From assembly GCA_024195265.1 (NCBI GenBank), contig JAJLRJ010000010.1, positions 26,025,676 through 26,089,675 on the forward strand: a DNA stretch of 64,000 nucleotides, given 5' to 3'. Below, piece after piece: positions 30,436 to 44,500 of the stretch. A program made the position numbers and the translations under genes. The notes below the pieces were generated by a model, which saw nothing but the letters and a program-made list of their open reading frames with translations, searched no databases and was not told the DNA's origin. Numbering within the stretch: the first letter of the stretch is position 1; each line of letters opens with the position of its first letter. The stretch is from Dendrophyllia cribrosa. Its lineage: Eukaryota > Cnidaria > Anthozoa > Scleractinia > Dendrophylliidae.

Positions 30436-33400
30436 CTAATGAGAGATGTTTGAAAATGAAGGTCATATTTGTTTGCGTAATTTATCTTTGGGGCTTATTG
30501 CATTTGATTACTGGTTCAAAAACACGTGCAATATGCAATAGCCAATCGTTGCAGACATGTGGTTTCTTTAACCAATCTCCGTGACTTTGGCATACGAATT
30601 TTACCTCGCTTGGCGCCGGTTACATGTTTTCCCGTGCTTGGTATATCTTCAGTCTTTAATGACTGGCACTCCTTAGGTTATCTTTCCTCTCGTCAAGGTG
30701 TGTTAATGTGTACCAGCATATTAGAGCAGTTTTTAACTAAGTGTCGAAAGTACTTCAGCGATTGCTTTGGTTTTCCATTGCTACGTTTAGTGATTGGCTA
30801 AAAACTCTCGCGCCACTTTCTAAACCAATCAGAAGTAAACAAAAACCAATCATGACTTGCTCAAACGTGCATTCCCGCACTTGGCGTCGGCTACCTGTAT
30901 TTGCTTCGAGTTCTTATTGGTTCATTGGATTGTCCGCGTCTGTTGTGATTGGCCAGAGTAATTACTCTGGTTTTGAGTTTACGACACTCAATTGAAAACC
31001 GCTCTCTCAGGAAATCTCTACAAAATGCTTTAGGTAATTCTGCGATAGACCAGTATCTTACACAGGTAAGTGGCAATGCATTTATGCCACCGAAACCGGA
31101 GCTATACCATGACATTAAAATTCCCTTAGGTACTGCACATGTCGTTGTCTGTCAACTAACTTACAAAGAACCACAAGCAGGTATTGCAATTAAGTACCGT
31201 CAATGCAGGATGATACCCTACCCTCTGCAGCCATTATTACAAAGCTTACCGTGCAGAGTACTTTCAATGAACGGCAGCATGTATCGTACATCTAAATACA
31301 CTCCATATTTATAAGCTCTAGCACAGCCTTCACCCCAGCTAACTATGCCTGTCAATACAAAACTGCCATCCTCATTTTGACAGGCCAGCGGTCCTCCACT
31401 GTCACCACCACACGCGTCTTTTCCACCCGCTTGAGAACCAGCGCACAAATATCGCTCGTTTATCGAGCCCTGGTATGAAATATTACTGTTACAGACTTCT
31501 TTCGATACCAAGTTCACTTCCACTTCTCGAAGAACTTCAGAGTAAAGAGTAGCATTCTCTTGTTGCCTTCCCCATCCGGTGGCAAAACATGTTTTACCGG
31601 TTGGAAAACTGGTTTCCATATTCGGGAGACAAATGGAGTGTACTAGTTTGTGGAATACAGCTGGTCGCTTCAGTTTGATAACCGCAATGTCGTAATCGCC
31701 AGTGTAAATTGCACTGCCGAGTTTCAACCCAGGATGAATTGTTATGTTCTCAATATCTATCATTTCCTCATAGCCCTCGTATTTGGTTTCGTCATGTTCT
31801 CCAACCCTTACTTGCCATTGGCTTGGCTTGTTATATAAATAGAAACAATGCCCTGACGTCACAACCCATGAAGGACCAATCAGAGAGCCTCCACATTGGT
31901 GAGCAGTGCCGTTGACCAAAAGATCCACTTGCCATGGCCAGGAGTTGGGGCGAGCTTCACGTCCACCGACGATGCGGGAGATCTGGGGCGAAACTGGGCG
32001 AATTCCACAGGAAGGATGACCTAATATGGGCAGATATAAATGTCAAAGTGAAAACGCTATGAGTGTTTGCTTTTCTATTCAGTATTTTATTCTGTTTTGA
32101 TGTGTTTCAAGAATGGAAAAATGATCCAATTTAAATTTACTTATTAGAATTTCTTAAAAATTTTATAGGAAACCGCGAAGAATTTTAGATATGTGTTCTG
32201 TCTCTTTCAAAATTTAACAGATTTAAGAATGCTACAGGATTCTTGGTGCATGCTATATAATTTTCCTTCTTACTCGTCTGTCCCTTAGAAGACCCTTAGA
32301 GAAAAAAGGAACTGCTTTTGTCCCACCAAACGGTAGCTAATCATCGGCATTTTTAAGTTTGATATTATAAAACAATAATCACTTTTCAATTCCCGTGTGA
32401 GTAGTTTGAATATAATAAAACTTAGGTTCGGGCAGGAAAATAACGTCTTTCTCAGGAGACTTACCATGCAGAGTACTTTCAATAAACGGCAGCATGTATC
32501 GCACATCTAAATACACTCCATATTTATTAGCTCTAGCACAGCCTTCACCCCAGCTAACTATGCCTGTCAATACAAAACTGCCATCCTCATTTTGACAGGC
32601 CAGCGGTCCTCCACTGTCACCACCACACGCATCTTTCCCACCCGCTTGAGAACCAGCGCACAAATATCGCTCGTTTATCGAGCCCTGGTATGAAATATTA
32701 CTGTTACAGACTTCTTTAGATACCAGGTTCACTTCCACTTCTCGAAGAACTTTAGAGTAAAGAGTAGCATTCTCTTGTTGCCTTCCCCATCCGGTGGCAA
32801 AACATGTTTTACCCGTTGGAAAACTGGTTTCCATATCCGGGAGACAAATGGAGTTTACTCGTTTGTGGAACACCGCTGGTCGCTTCAGTTTGAGAACCGC
32901 AATGTCGTAATCGCCAGTGTAAATTGCACTGCCGAGTTTAAACCCAGGATGAATTGTTATGTTCTCAATATCTATCATTTCCTCATAGCCCTCGTATTTG
33001 GTTTCATCATGTTCTCCAACCCTTACTTGCCATTGGCTTGGCTTGTTATGCAAATAGAAACAATGCCCTGACGTCACAACCCATGAAGGACCAATCAGAG
33101 AGCCTCCACAATAGTGAGCAGTTCCGTTGACCAAAAGATCCACTTGCCACGGCCAGGAGTTGGGGCGAGCTTCACGTCCACCGACGATGCGGGAGATCAG
33201 GGGCGGAACTGGGCGAATTCCACAAGAAGGGTGACCTAATATGGGGAAAACATGCATTGAGTTGAAAAAACACTGAATAGTCCGTTTTGTTTTTCAGTAA
33301 AGTTATTTTGTCTTGTCATGTCTCTAAAAAAGGACATGAACCATTTAAATTTAATAAAACACGAAAATGCGAAACATTTCAGGCATTTCTCCTTGTAAGC

Positions 33401-36400
33401 CAGCTTTCAAGTTTTAAGAATGTTGAAGTAATAAGATGTAACTCATCAACTGGTTATGCTAACGGTTAGGTATATGTAGAGCGCAATACCATGTATGCAC
33501 TCACTATATTTACTAATACCCCATTCACACCAACGCTTAAACATGTTTAAATGTTGTTTAGTTTAAAACAGGTTTAGAAAAATACCTCCTAACCTCCCGT
33601 AATATTTGGAGTGAAATCTTTACTAAAAGAAACTTTATTGACTTTACTACCATTCTAGGTAGTTTGAGCGATATGCATTTCAAAACGTTCAAGATGGAGG
33701 CTAAAAATGTAGTTAAACTAAACATCATTTAAACATGTTTAACTGTTGGTGTGAATGGGGCGTAAGCCTTGCTATTGCTAAGGTATCTTTCTAGACTACA
33801 AGAAAAATTGTCTTTGTTTTTTTCAGCAAATTTTTGGATTCCTTCTCGTTTTTAGATTCCCGTTTAACTAGCCCTGAGCTGTGAAAAGAGCAACTGCTGG
33901 TAGTCAACATGTTTAAACTTATAAATTATAAATCTCTACTGCTATTTCATGTTGTCTTTTTCTAGACTTGATATCATAAGCCGTGAACAATGCTCGAATG
34001 CCCGGGTGGGTAGCTTTATGTGCGTAATAAAATAAAATTTAGGTTCGAGACGTACCGTATAGAGTACTTTCAATGAACGGCAGCATGTACCGTACATCTA
34101 AATACACTCCATATTTATTAGCTCTTGCACAGCCTTCACCCCAGCTAACTATGCCTGTCAATACAAAACTGCCATCCTCATTTTGACAGGCCAGCGGTCC
34201 TCCACTATCACCACCACACGCGTCTTTCCCACCAGCTTGAAAACCAGCGCACAAATATCGTTCGTTTATTGAGCCCTGGTATGAAATATTACTGTTACAG
34301 ACTTCTTTAGATACCAGGTTCACTTCCACTTCTCGAAGAACTTCAGAGTAAAGAGAAGCATTCTCTTGTTGCTTTCCCCATCCGGTGGCAAAACAGGTTT
34401 TACCGGTTGGAAAACTGGTTTCAATATCTGGGAGACAAATGGAGTTTACTCGTTTGTGGAACACCGCTGGTCGCTTCAGTTTGATAACCGCAATGTCGTT
34501 ATCGCCAGTGTAAATTGCACTGCCGAGTTTAAACCCAGGATGAATTGTTATGTTCTCAATATCTATCATTTCCTCATAGCCCTCGTATTTGGTTTCGTCA
34601 TGTTCTCCAACCCTTACTTGCCATTGGCTTGGCTTGTTATATAAATAGAAACAATGCCCTGACGTCACAACCCATGAAGGACCAATCAGAGAGCCTCCAC
34701 ATTGGTGAGCAGTGCCGTTGACCAAAAGATCCACTTGCCACGGCCAGGAGTTGGGGCTCGCTTCACGTCCACCGACGATGCGGGAGATCTGAGGCGGTAG
34801 TGGGCGAATTCCACAGGAAGGATGACCTAATATGGGCAGAGAAACAAACCAAAGTGAAAACGTTATGAGTGTTTCGCTTTCCTATTCAGTATTTTATTCT
34901 GTTTTGATGTGTTTCTAGAACGGAAAAAATGATCCAATTCAAATTTACATGAACTTTAATTTTTTTATCAGAAACCACGAAGAATTTTATGTATGTTTGC
35001 TGTCTGTTTCCAAATTTAAGAATATTACAGGATTCTTGGTGTTGTATAATTTAAGAGAATAAGGAAGTCAGCTTCGATATGGCTGATTTTTGAAAATTCT
35101 TTTTGTAGTGAAAAGCTTGAGAGCTCTTATCAATTGAATTTATTTTATTAAGTAAGCCTTGCTATTTGCTCAGGTATTTTTCTACAAATCGGGAAATCCT
35201 AATCAGTTTCTTTGCGTTGTGTTTGCGCATGGCGGCAAAATTCGCGCGCGTACTCGTGTTTTCCTTCTTACTCGTCTGTCCCTTAGAGAAAAGAAGAACT
35301 GCCTTTGCTCCATCAAGCGGCAGCTTTTCATCGCCTTTTCTAAGCTTGATATTAAAAATATAATCACTTTTTAATTCCCGTGTGAGTAATTTGAATTAAT
35401 AAAATTTAGGTTCGGGCAGAAAAATAACGTCTTTCGCTGAGGAGACTTACCGTGCAGAGTACTTTCAATAAACGGCAGCATGTACCGCACATCTAAATAC
35501 ACTCCATATTTATTAGCTCTAGCACAGCCTTCACCCCAGCTAATCACGCCTGTCAAAATGAAACTGCCATTTTCAATCTGACAGGCCAGCGGTCCTCCAC
35601 TGTCTCCAAAACAGGCGTCTTTTCCACCAGCCTGAGAACCAGCGCACAAATATCGCTCGTTTATTGAGCCCTGGTATGAAATATTACTGTTACAGACTTC
35701 TTTAGATACCAGGTTCACTTCCACTTCTCGAAGAACTTCAGAGTAAAGAGAAGCATTCTCTTGTTGCTTTCCCCATCCGGTGGCAAAACAGGTTTTACCG
35801 GTTGGAAAACTGGTTTCCATATCTGGGAGACAAATGGAGTGTACTCGTTTGTGGAATACCGCTGGTCGCTTTAGTTTGATAACCGCAATGTCGTAATCGC
35901 CAGTGTAAATTGCACTGCCGAGTTTAAACCCAGGATGAATTGTTATGTTCTCAATATCTATCATTTCCTCATAGCCCTCGTATTTGGTTTCATTGTGTTC
36001 TCCAACCCTTACTTGCCATTGGCTTGGCTTGTTATATATATAGAAACAATGCCCTGACGTCACAACCCATGAAGGACCAATCAAAGAGCCTCCACATTGG
36101 TGTGCAGTGCCGTTGACCAAAAGATCCACTTGCCACGGCCAGGAGTTGGGGCGAGCTTCACGTCCACCTATTATACGGGAGACCTGGGGCGAAACTGGGC
36201 GAATACCGCATTCTGGGTAACCTTTTTGAAGTAATAAGTATAATAATTTTGTTAGTTTGTTTGAGAAGTATATTCATCTAAGTAAAGAAATGAAAACTCT
36301 TAGAAGGTAGAGTCAATTTTTTTTTTTACTTTAGCTCAAAACAAGCAGTTATCAGCTCTTTTTAATTCAGTACAGTCTCAAAGTTTTGTATTGTTTTGGA

Positions 36401-39400
36401 CCTAATCTTTGGGCCGTAGTTTAGAGGAATAAAATCAAAAATTGTTATCACAGTGATAGCGCTACTACGGTTCCCTTCGCGAAAAGACCTTTGAGAAAGG
36501 AGCGGAGAAATACCGTACTGATGACGTAACGCTACCCAGATCTGGATAGTCCTTCTGATTGGTTAAGAGATTGTTTCAACCAATCAGACAGATACCACGG
36601 ACTACCCACGGACTACCCAGATCTGTCTTTCTGCGGAGGGAACCGTAGTGGCGCCGCCTCGAAAAATCGTCTGTTTTGGTTTCTATCTTCTTGCTGCTAC
36701 ACCGTGCTGACGAGACGCAACCAGGTCAAAACAGCTGTCCACGGTTGCATTTTGGCTTTCCGTTTGGGCCTCTATGATATCGTTGTCGCGTCGCGTTAAA
36801 GGCCCACCTTCACCCAAAAGACGTTGCGGTCGTTTGTTTTTGTTTTGAAATGCACCATTGTTCATACGCGTGATCTGATTGGTTGCACGCATTAACACGA
36901 AATTCAGCACAGAATGTGATTACGGTGCGCACAGCATTTTGGGTGAAGGTGGGCCTTTAGGTGTTCTGGTATCAGCCTTTCTTTCTTTATTTGTATTCAC
37001 ATTTTTGGCTGATTAGATCTTCTCTAGATCCTGTGTACACCAGCAGCATTTTCTTTTACGGTCCTTTACCACTTATTCACTTTAAGTTATTATTGGGTTT
37101 TTGTTTCATGGCCACCCAAAGTTTGGGTTTTATATATTCCATATATCAAGTCTATTGTTGTCTGATTATAAGATATAAACCAACATTTCTAAATTCCAAT
37201 TCGATCCTTAAGTAGTCGAAGTAAGAGCCACATTGTGGATTCCACTGAAATTCTCATTCATTTATTTATTTATTTTATATATTCTTGTCGTTCTACGTTT
37301 CTACGAAGAGCTTTCGTCTACGTTAAGAACGGGACAGTGTTGTGACTACACAGTTATAGTAAAATGGCATAGAATTTTTTTAGTGTCTAAAGAGATTCAA
37401 TTCAGAATCAAACAAAATCTTCGAGAAACACTGCGACACAACGCGAAAATTTCGCGCCTTTTTTTATGCAATCATGGATCAATAATTTTTCTCTTATTTC
37501 TTTCTTTTTCCCTTTTTTATCTAATAGTTCACGCACTTTTTCTGTCAATTATAGGGAAGATATCAATGACGTCACCAATTGTTATTAATGTGCCAACCAG
37601 AGCCTTATTGGCTGCCGAAACAAAGGGTTCTTTTGTTCTAGTGGCTGGCACATTTGAATAACAAAAAGAATGTTTGTAAACAGATATCATCCCTATACGA
37701 AATTGCAGGCAGCGGTCATTTTCACTTTCCTCCAAAATGCGCAATTTACCTCCATCGCTGGATGCACGTCAATAGACCTAACGTATATCGAGAGCTTTAT
37801 GACCATATTTAAACAGTGTACCAATATGTTGAATTATAAAACGCAATACCCCAAGTTTTAAAAGGTAAAATTGATGTGATTGTACAGTAAGTACTGTTTC
37901 CATTTTTGCATTTTTTGCTTTTTTATTTCTTATCTTACGTTTTAGATCAAGATAATTACTAACGACTACAACTAGCCAACTGAAATTTGGACAATAAAGG
38001 GTAACAACAAACAATCCATTTGGTTTTCTTTAGAGTCACTTGGTTTGTTGTGACTGGTTTGTTTAAGGATGTTGCAGATGTACTTTTTGCGTCTAAAACC
38101 ATTTACTTTACCCTGGCGTTCAGATAGTGGGGGAGCGATGGATAGGTGGTGCGAGAAGAAAAATATTACGAGTACTGACGGATTAGGGATAGCCTGTGTA
38201 GCAGATGCTGGTTTATTTATAGGGAGAAATTACGAGGACTCGCGCGAGAGAGGAACACGCGAAAAAGGTATTTTCGCGCCCTCTAGGGCGCGTCAGCGAA
38301 ATTTCACCCCGCCTGCCATGCAGGCAAGCTGAAGGCGGGCGGTAAGCGAGAAAGAGAGCGAGTTCTTTCGCCTTCTCTCCCCAGTTTCCTCGTTTTTTTC
38401 TCTGCTCGTACTTTTTCCTTCACTTCCGCCTTTTCTTACCATATAATGTGCTTTCTATAAACGGTAGAAATCTTCGCACATCAGCGTAGACCCCATATTT
38501 GTGCGGTCTCGCGCAACCGTCACCCCACGTTACGACACCAGCGAGCACCCATTTTCCTGCGCCATCTTGACAAACCAAGGGCCCTCCACTGTCTCCAAAA
38601 CAGGCGTCCTTTCCCCCTCCCTGGTACCCTGCGCACATGAAATGTTCGTTAACATTTCCGTTGTATGATTCTTCTTTGTTGCACTCCGATCGTGATACTA
38701 GCGGTACTTGGTTCTCTTGTAAAGCCTCAGAGTAATTTCCGTTTTCCACGGTATGTCCCCAGCCGGTAACGAAGCACAGCCGGCCAACATCTTCGGGGAT
38801 AGTCGAGTCCTCGTCGGGCAAACAAATCGGGCTTACCCGACTATAAAATGTCGCCGGTCTTTTCAGGTGATAAAGTGCCACGTCATAATCCCCTGGGGAA
38901 ATTGCCGTCGGGCGATCGTGCTTAAAACCCGGGTGTATATAATACCTGTCGCTTTCAATTATTTCCTCGTAGCCCTCGAGTTTCATTCTGTTGTGCTCTC
39001 CAAGCCTTATCTCTTTAACAGTTGTGGTGTAATATGGATCGGCGCAATGCGCAGCCGTCAGAATCCATTGTGGGTGGATTATTGAGCCGCCGCAAAAGTG
39101 CTTGGTTCCATTCTCCACAATTTCCACTTGCCACGGCCACGAGTTTGGCTGGGCAACTTTTCCGCCAACAACACGCTTTTGGCGGGAATGGTGGTTCACA
39201 ACTTGGCGGCTTCCACAATTGGAAAAATCTAGAATAAAAAAACACCTGTCTTTAAAATAAGATAGGGAAATAGTTGCTAAGGTGAGATCGGGAAGTCAGC
39301 CGACGAGGCTGTATCGATGCTTAACAAATCACTGGCAGAACTCTACAACTGGTGTATGTCCAACTCTCTTACACCCCACCCGTCCAAGTGCGAGGGGATG

Positions 39401-41474
39401 CTGTTGCAAGAGGGCTGTTTCAGCGGTCCTATTCAAGCTTTATCAATTGGACACCATCAAATAAAGTGGGTTACAAGATCAAGGTTACTGGGAGTCACCC
39501 TCGATCACAAACTAAACTGGAACGACCATATGCTTGAAGTAAAAAAGGGATTTCTAAATAAACTTAACCTACTTAAAAGAAGTCATTTTCTACCTAGAAA
39601 CGTCCTAATAGATTTATTTTTTAAGATTATATTACCTTCAGTTACTTATGCATTACCTATATGGGGTAGCACATCGAACAGTGATAACTTCAATTGCTTA
39701 GAAAAATTACATCTAAGGGCTGCTAGAATTATTTTTAATTTTCCTTATGACCTTACTGGGTTGGAAGTCTTACAAAAGACCGGCTGGAAACCATTATTTA
39801 CTACGTACAAATTAAGTTTAATGAAGTTAGCGTACAAAATATTTAATAACATGGTCCCAGACTGTATGAATAGCTTATTAGTTAAACATTTTGAACACGT
39901 AAATCTTAGATCCAGAGAAGAAAATAACGTCATCGTAAAAAGATTTAATTCCTCTTTTATGAAAAACTCGATCCACTACAGAGCATCTGTTTTGTGGAAC
40001 AGAATTTTAAACATTTTTAAATTATCTACCAGTTTAAAAAGTTTTAATAACCGTCTTTTAGAATCGGCTGAATTCCTTAGCTTCAAATTCAACACTACAG
40101 GCTCAAACCAGTGCAAGCCTAAGCACAATGATGACTGTATATTTTTAACAAGACTTTGCTATTATAAAAATTACTAATGCTACATGAATATCAGTCGAAT
40201 TTTCTTAACTTTTTTAACTACATTGTATTTAATTTTAACTTTTAAACAAATATTTTTATTATTCTATAGCTAGGTATAAATTTTAACACATATTTACATA
40301 TTTTATCTTTTTGTTATAATTTTATAGTTCAGTTATACACGACCCCACAAGCTGTACAGCTTTAATCACTAATCGTATCTAAATAAAGGTTTTACATTAC
40401 ATTACATCGTGATTGAGAACAGATTCAAACGGGATCTCATAAAAATATGGTTGATGGTCCGTTATAATCCACCGTAGGAAAAAAGATGGCGGCTGTTCAT
40501 TTTACCACAATACCTTGCGGACCTAACACAGCACATAAGGCACAAAGAAAGCCAAATTTTTACAATATTTGTTCCAGTACTAAGGACAATGTGTAGACTA
40601 GGTTTGAAGATTTTATAACTTATCTTTACATTTTTATGAACGTTGTTAAGGTTTTTGTGCGCTAAGAATTATGGGTAAATGTACCAGTCGCCATCTTTTT
40701 TCCTACCGAGGATTACGAGAGTTGTTGCTAAGGCCCCGGTTGTTCAAAAGGACTGAGATAGCACTATCCACTGACCGTTACATCACTATCCAGCGGATAG
40801 ACTGGTTTTCAATTGAGTATCGAAAGTAATTTCGTAGTTTCTTTGGTTTTGCATTGCGAGTCAATCTCGTCCCCTGAGCCCGCGCGTTTCAGGTCAGCGG
40901 AGTCCGAACACTTTCATGGTGCTGACCAAAAGGATCGCGGCCTCTGGGGACGAGATAGACAAATTCGGCTAACGCATTATTGTACCCAATTCAAACCTTC
41001 TGGGAATAAGATTCTTTGTTCACAATATTTCAATATGTCAATGCTTCATTGATATGGAAATATGACGAACAAAGAGTTCTAATCCCAAAAGGTTTGAATT
41101 GGGTACAACAATGCGTTAGCCGAATTTGTCTATTGTCCAGGAACCCGACCAAACAATGACGAAGCAGCTGTCCATGGCTGCCACTGTCTGGGTGATATGG
41201 CTGTGCGCATGCGTAATGTGTTGACCATACCGCGGAGGTATGTCGTGTGGTCATTGCTTTTAATGGTTTACAAAATATATAAAAATAGCCCACCTCTCAT
41301 ACAGCCGTAAATCTCCACTCTAATAGCAATGGCGCCATGCCACTCTGTCGGCTTCACTCGTACAAACCGCACCTTATTTAGTTCTGGTAGTTGTGTAGTT
41401 ATGACCTCATGTTCGTTATTGCTAAGCAAAACAAAAACCTGCAAAAGAAAAGTTTCATTTGTAAAAGAATATGC

Positions 41475-41506
<32 letters not shown>

Positions 41507-44500
41507 CAATATTTGGCTCGAGGTCATGGCGTACGGACCGAGCGCAGTTGGCTCCGTGCGCCATGACCGAGAGCCAAATATTTTCCCGTCCGGCCCGACC
41601 TAACTCAGTCAATAAGTATTTTATAATATGACTAGAAAATACAAGAATAGTCGTGCAGTGCGAGGTCACTTAAACTCGAGCGGGGCCGGACGGCTTTTTC
41701 CGGACCGGCTCACGTCAACCCGTCCGGCCCCGCTCACGTCACCTTGCGATTCTATTTTCTGTGGGATTGCGTAAGCAGGGCCGTACGGTCATATTATAAA
41801 TAAGGATATCACAAATTCCTATTTATAAGTGTTAGATTTATACAACTTTGATTTCGTAACGTTTGTAACGAGGAATGATTGGTCCGAGATCAAAGAAAAT
41901 CCTTTTGAAGTTAGTTGATTGTGATTGGTGCGTTTCGATCGGAGCATAGAAAGATAAGATAAAATAACATAATAGGTGGTTTTCATGTTACGTCATCGCC
42001 GCCATGTTGGTGGACATAAACAATAGTTCTCTCATTAGCTCCTTTTGTTCGTCCACCAGCATTTGTTCGTTTCACTATTGTTATCTATGTCTCTAGAGAT
42101 TGGTTGCAAACCACCTATAAAAAGAAACAAAATATCTACCATGTTTCTTCTCGGATGATAAGGCCATAAGGTTCAAGTGTTCTAGCTTTTTAGATTAAAA
42201 AAGTTTCTCTGGCCTTACGTATTACATCACTATATACCTCAGATAACTCGTTCCAAGCCTTGCCATCTAAGCTAAATGACAGCTTATACTTCGTGACCCA
42301 GTACTCGTAGTTAGGATGCCCCTGGACAGCGACCGCTGACACGTTAGTCTCGTCTTTGAAGTAAATCTGCAGAAATTGATTAGCGTCTTGAACGAGTGGC
42401 ATCCAAGCGCCGTTGCCATTGAGACGTGCTTGTCCGGGATCGTGGAAAACGTCAAGAATGGACGAAGCAGTGATGTCAGCGTTTTGAATCCAATAACTTT
42501 GCATGCCCAATTCATTATTACACGGTGACTCTGTGTGCAAAGACAAAGGATCATTTAGTCAGGTTCAATTGCAAAAAAAATCTATACAGAGTCGAACCAC
42601 CCAAAATGCAAACTCAAGGTGATCACTTACGAGAGGTTTGGACTATAGTGATTTGACTGGAAGAAATTTGATATTTTGGAAAAGTGGTCGCTTGGAAAAG
42701 GGACACTGTCACGAAGGCGCATGCGCCAGTTTCTCGAATCGAAACTTGAAAAGTTTAGCCTAAATTTTTCAAGTTGAAGTTTCAATTTCAAAATGGCGTC
42801 GACACGGTGCAAAACGAAGAAACCCGACGCCATTTTTGAAATTGACACTTCAACTTGAAAAAAATTTAGGTTACACTTTTTAAGTTTCGATTCGAGAAAC
42901 TGGCGCATGCACCCTCATGACTTTGTCCCTGTAAGGCACGTTTACACATGCAATTTTTGATGCGATTTTTGTCGCGCTCTCCAATGCAACTTTTGTCGCA
43001 AGTGTAAACTAGCGGCGATTTCCGTGCGATTCCGGTGCGACATTTGCTGTGATTTCCCAAAAGTCGACACGACTTTTGCATTAGGTTTCGAATATGTTCG
43101 AAACCTCTGCGACATCGCGCGAAAAGTCGCGCCCAAATCGACTTAAATCGCCGCTAGTTTACACACGCGATTTGAAGATGCAACTTGCGCGCGACAAAAA
43201 TTGCACCGAAAAGTGCGACAAAAATTGCACAAAAAATCGCCTTTGTGAATGGTCCGGCGCACATTGGGGTTCAACTGTATACATGGTATATATGAGGATG
43301 AAAAAATATATAGTTCAAATACAAAGATTGGCTGCCTTTAAAGCTATTTCTCATGCCTTCAAATCTTGGCTAGAATTTTGTTAATAATTATTTCCGTGTT
43401 TGCCCCCATCTAATATGGCTTCCCCTTCCAGCTGCCATATGACAACAAAGAACACATTCCGCAAGTGACAACAGGTCAAACCATCCTTGATCCTTATGTC
43501 AAAGAACAGACATTTTTTTTGTTTGCACTATTAATTAAACTAGCCAATCACAACAGCCACCGATGCTGCAATTAACCAATCAGAATTCAAAAGGTAGTAC
43601 ACGCACGCAGCCAGCGCGAGCGAGAGCGTGCAAATTTTATATAACACCCAATTACGAAGGTTTATAATGATCGTCTGGGTTAAAAATACGCCTGTTTGTT
43701 CCTAGTTGATTTGATCTTTATAAAGGTTTATTCAACCAAAGTAAAGTTCGGCAAATGTCAAACAAAAGTAAATACTAAACTAGACAAATAAAGCGCTTGT
43801 TTAATGCGTGCACGTTGATCTGACAGTTCACAACTGACATTTTGTTCCAAGGTAAACTAACTGCCGCACATAGATCTAATTAACAAAGACGCGTTTAACT
43901 TTGGTTATTAAAAACGTTTAAACGGTAAGCAAACAATTTGAGCGGCTGAATCATATCAGTGCACTGAGTTTTGACTGAAAGAATAAAAGATCGGTCCCTC
44001 CTTCGGCATGGCTTTTCGTCTTAACTATTCCCCCTCCCGCTTCGTCAGGAATCCTCTCCTCTTACCTGAAGGCTGTGCTTGTCCGAAGGTAGATGAAACG
44101 TCTAAAGAAACAGATAATAAAAGAAAGAGCACTTACAGCTAAATCCGCGCTAATTCTGCGTCAGTTGACCGAGGGCAATCTCGGGAGGGCAATTTCGGGT
44201 GTACTATTCCATTTTACTGCAGAGCAACTAGGTTGAATAATCAACTACGGTTCATATAGTTCAAAATTTATAGCTCGAGAGCACGTTGCTATCTATTGAA
44301 CACGGGAATTAAGGGAAGGCTTCCAAAGTGAGATTCTTAATCAGAAAATATAACGCGCTCGCAACACATTCTAGTAATAATAATATAACTTAGAGTAGTA
44401 ATCAATATAATTATAGTTTCATTCATGACCATGTACACATAGGCTGATTTAACTCACGCCACTCACAAATACATTTACTTTATAAGACAAAACATTTGCT

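Larger units (their letters stand above)
36222..38439. other. Intron between trypsin domains 1 and 2, filled with repeats
   Basis: Contains the palindromes at 36459-36655 and 36797-36959, the dispersed repeat copy at 37735-37855, and a CG-rich repeat at about 38100-38410 with GCCTGCCATGCAGGCAAGC and its mirror. No further exon was seen. Confidence 0.55.
39229..41293. other. Intron between F5/8C and the first trypsin domain
   Basis: Contains a plus-strand LINE fragment (39285-40408), an imperfect palindrome at about 40470-40725 (GTAGGAAAAAAGATGGCGGC and its mirror), repeat fragments at 40735-40960 and a palindrome at 40968-41132. Confidence 0.6.

Noticed and set aside
36683..36910. 75-codon minus-strand ORF
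   Set aside because: Lies on the palindromic element at 36797-36959 and its flank.
39285..40408. LINE frame as part of the protease gene
   Set aside because: Opposite strand, clear reverse-transcriptase C-terminal motifs and a microsatellite tail mark it as an insertion.
42190..42225. Use of the strong donor GTAAGG at 42216-42221 for the first F5/8C exon
   Set aside because: Leaves a phase-1 end that gives a stop within a few codons of the next exon; GAT|GTAATA or GAG|GTATAT keep the domain in frame.
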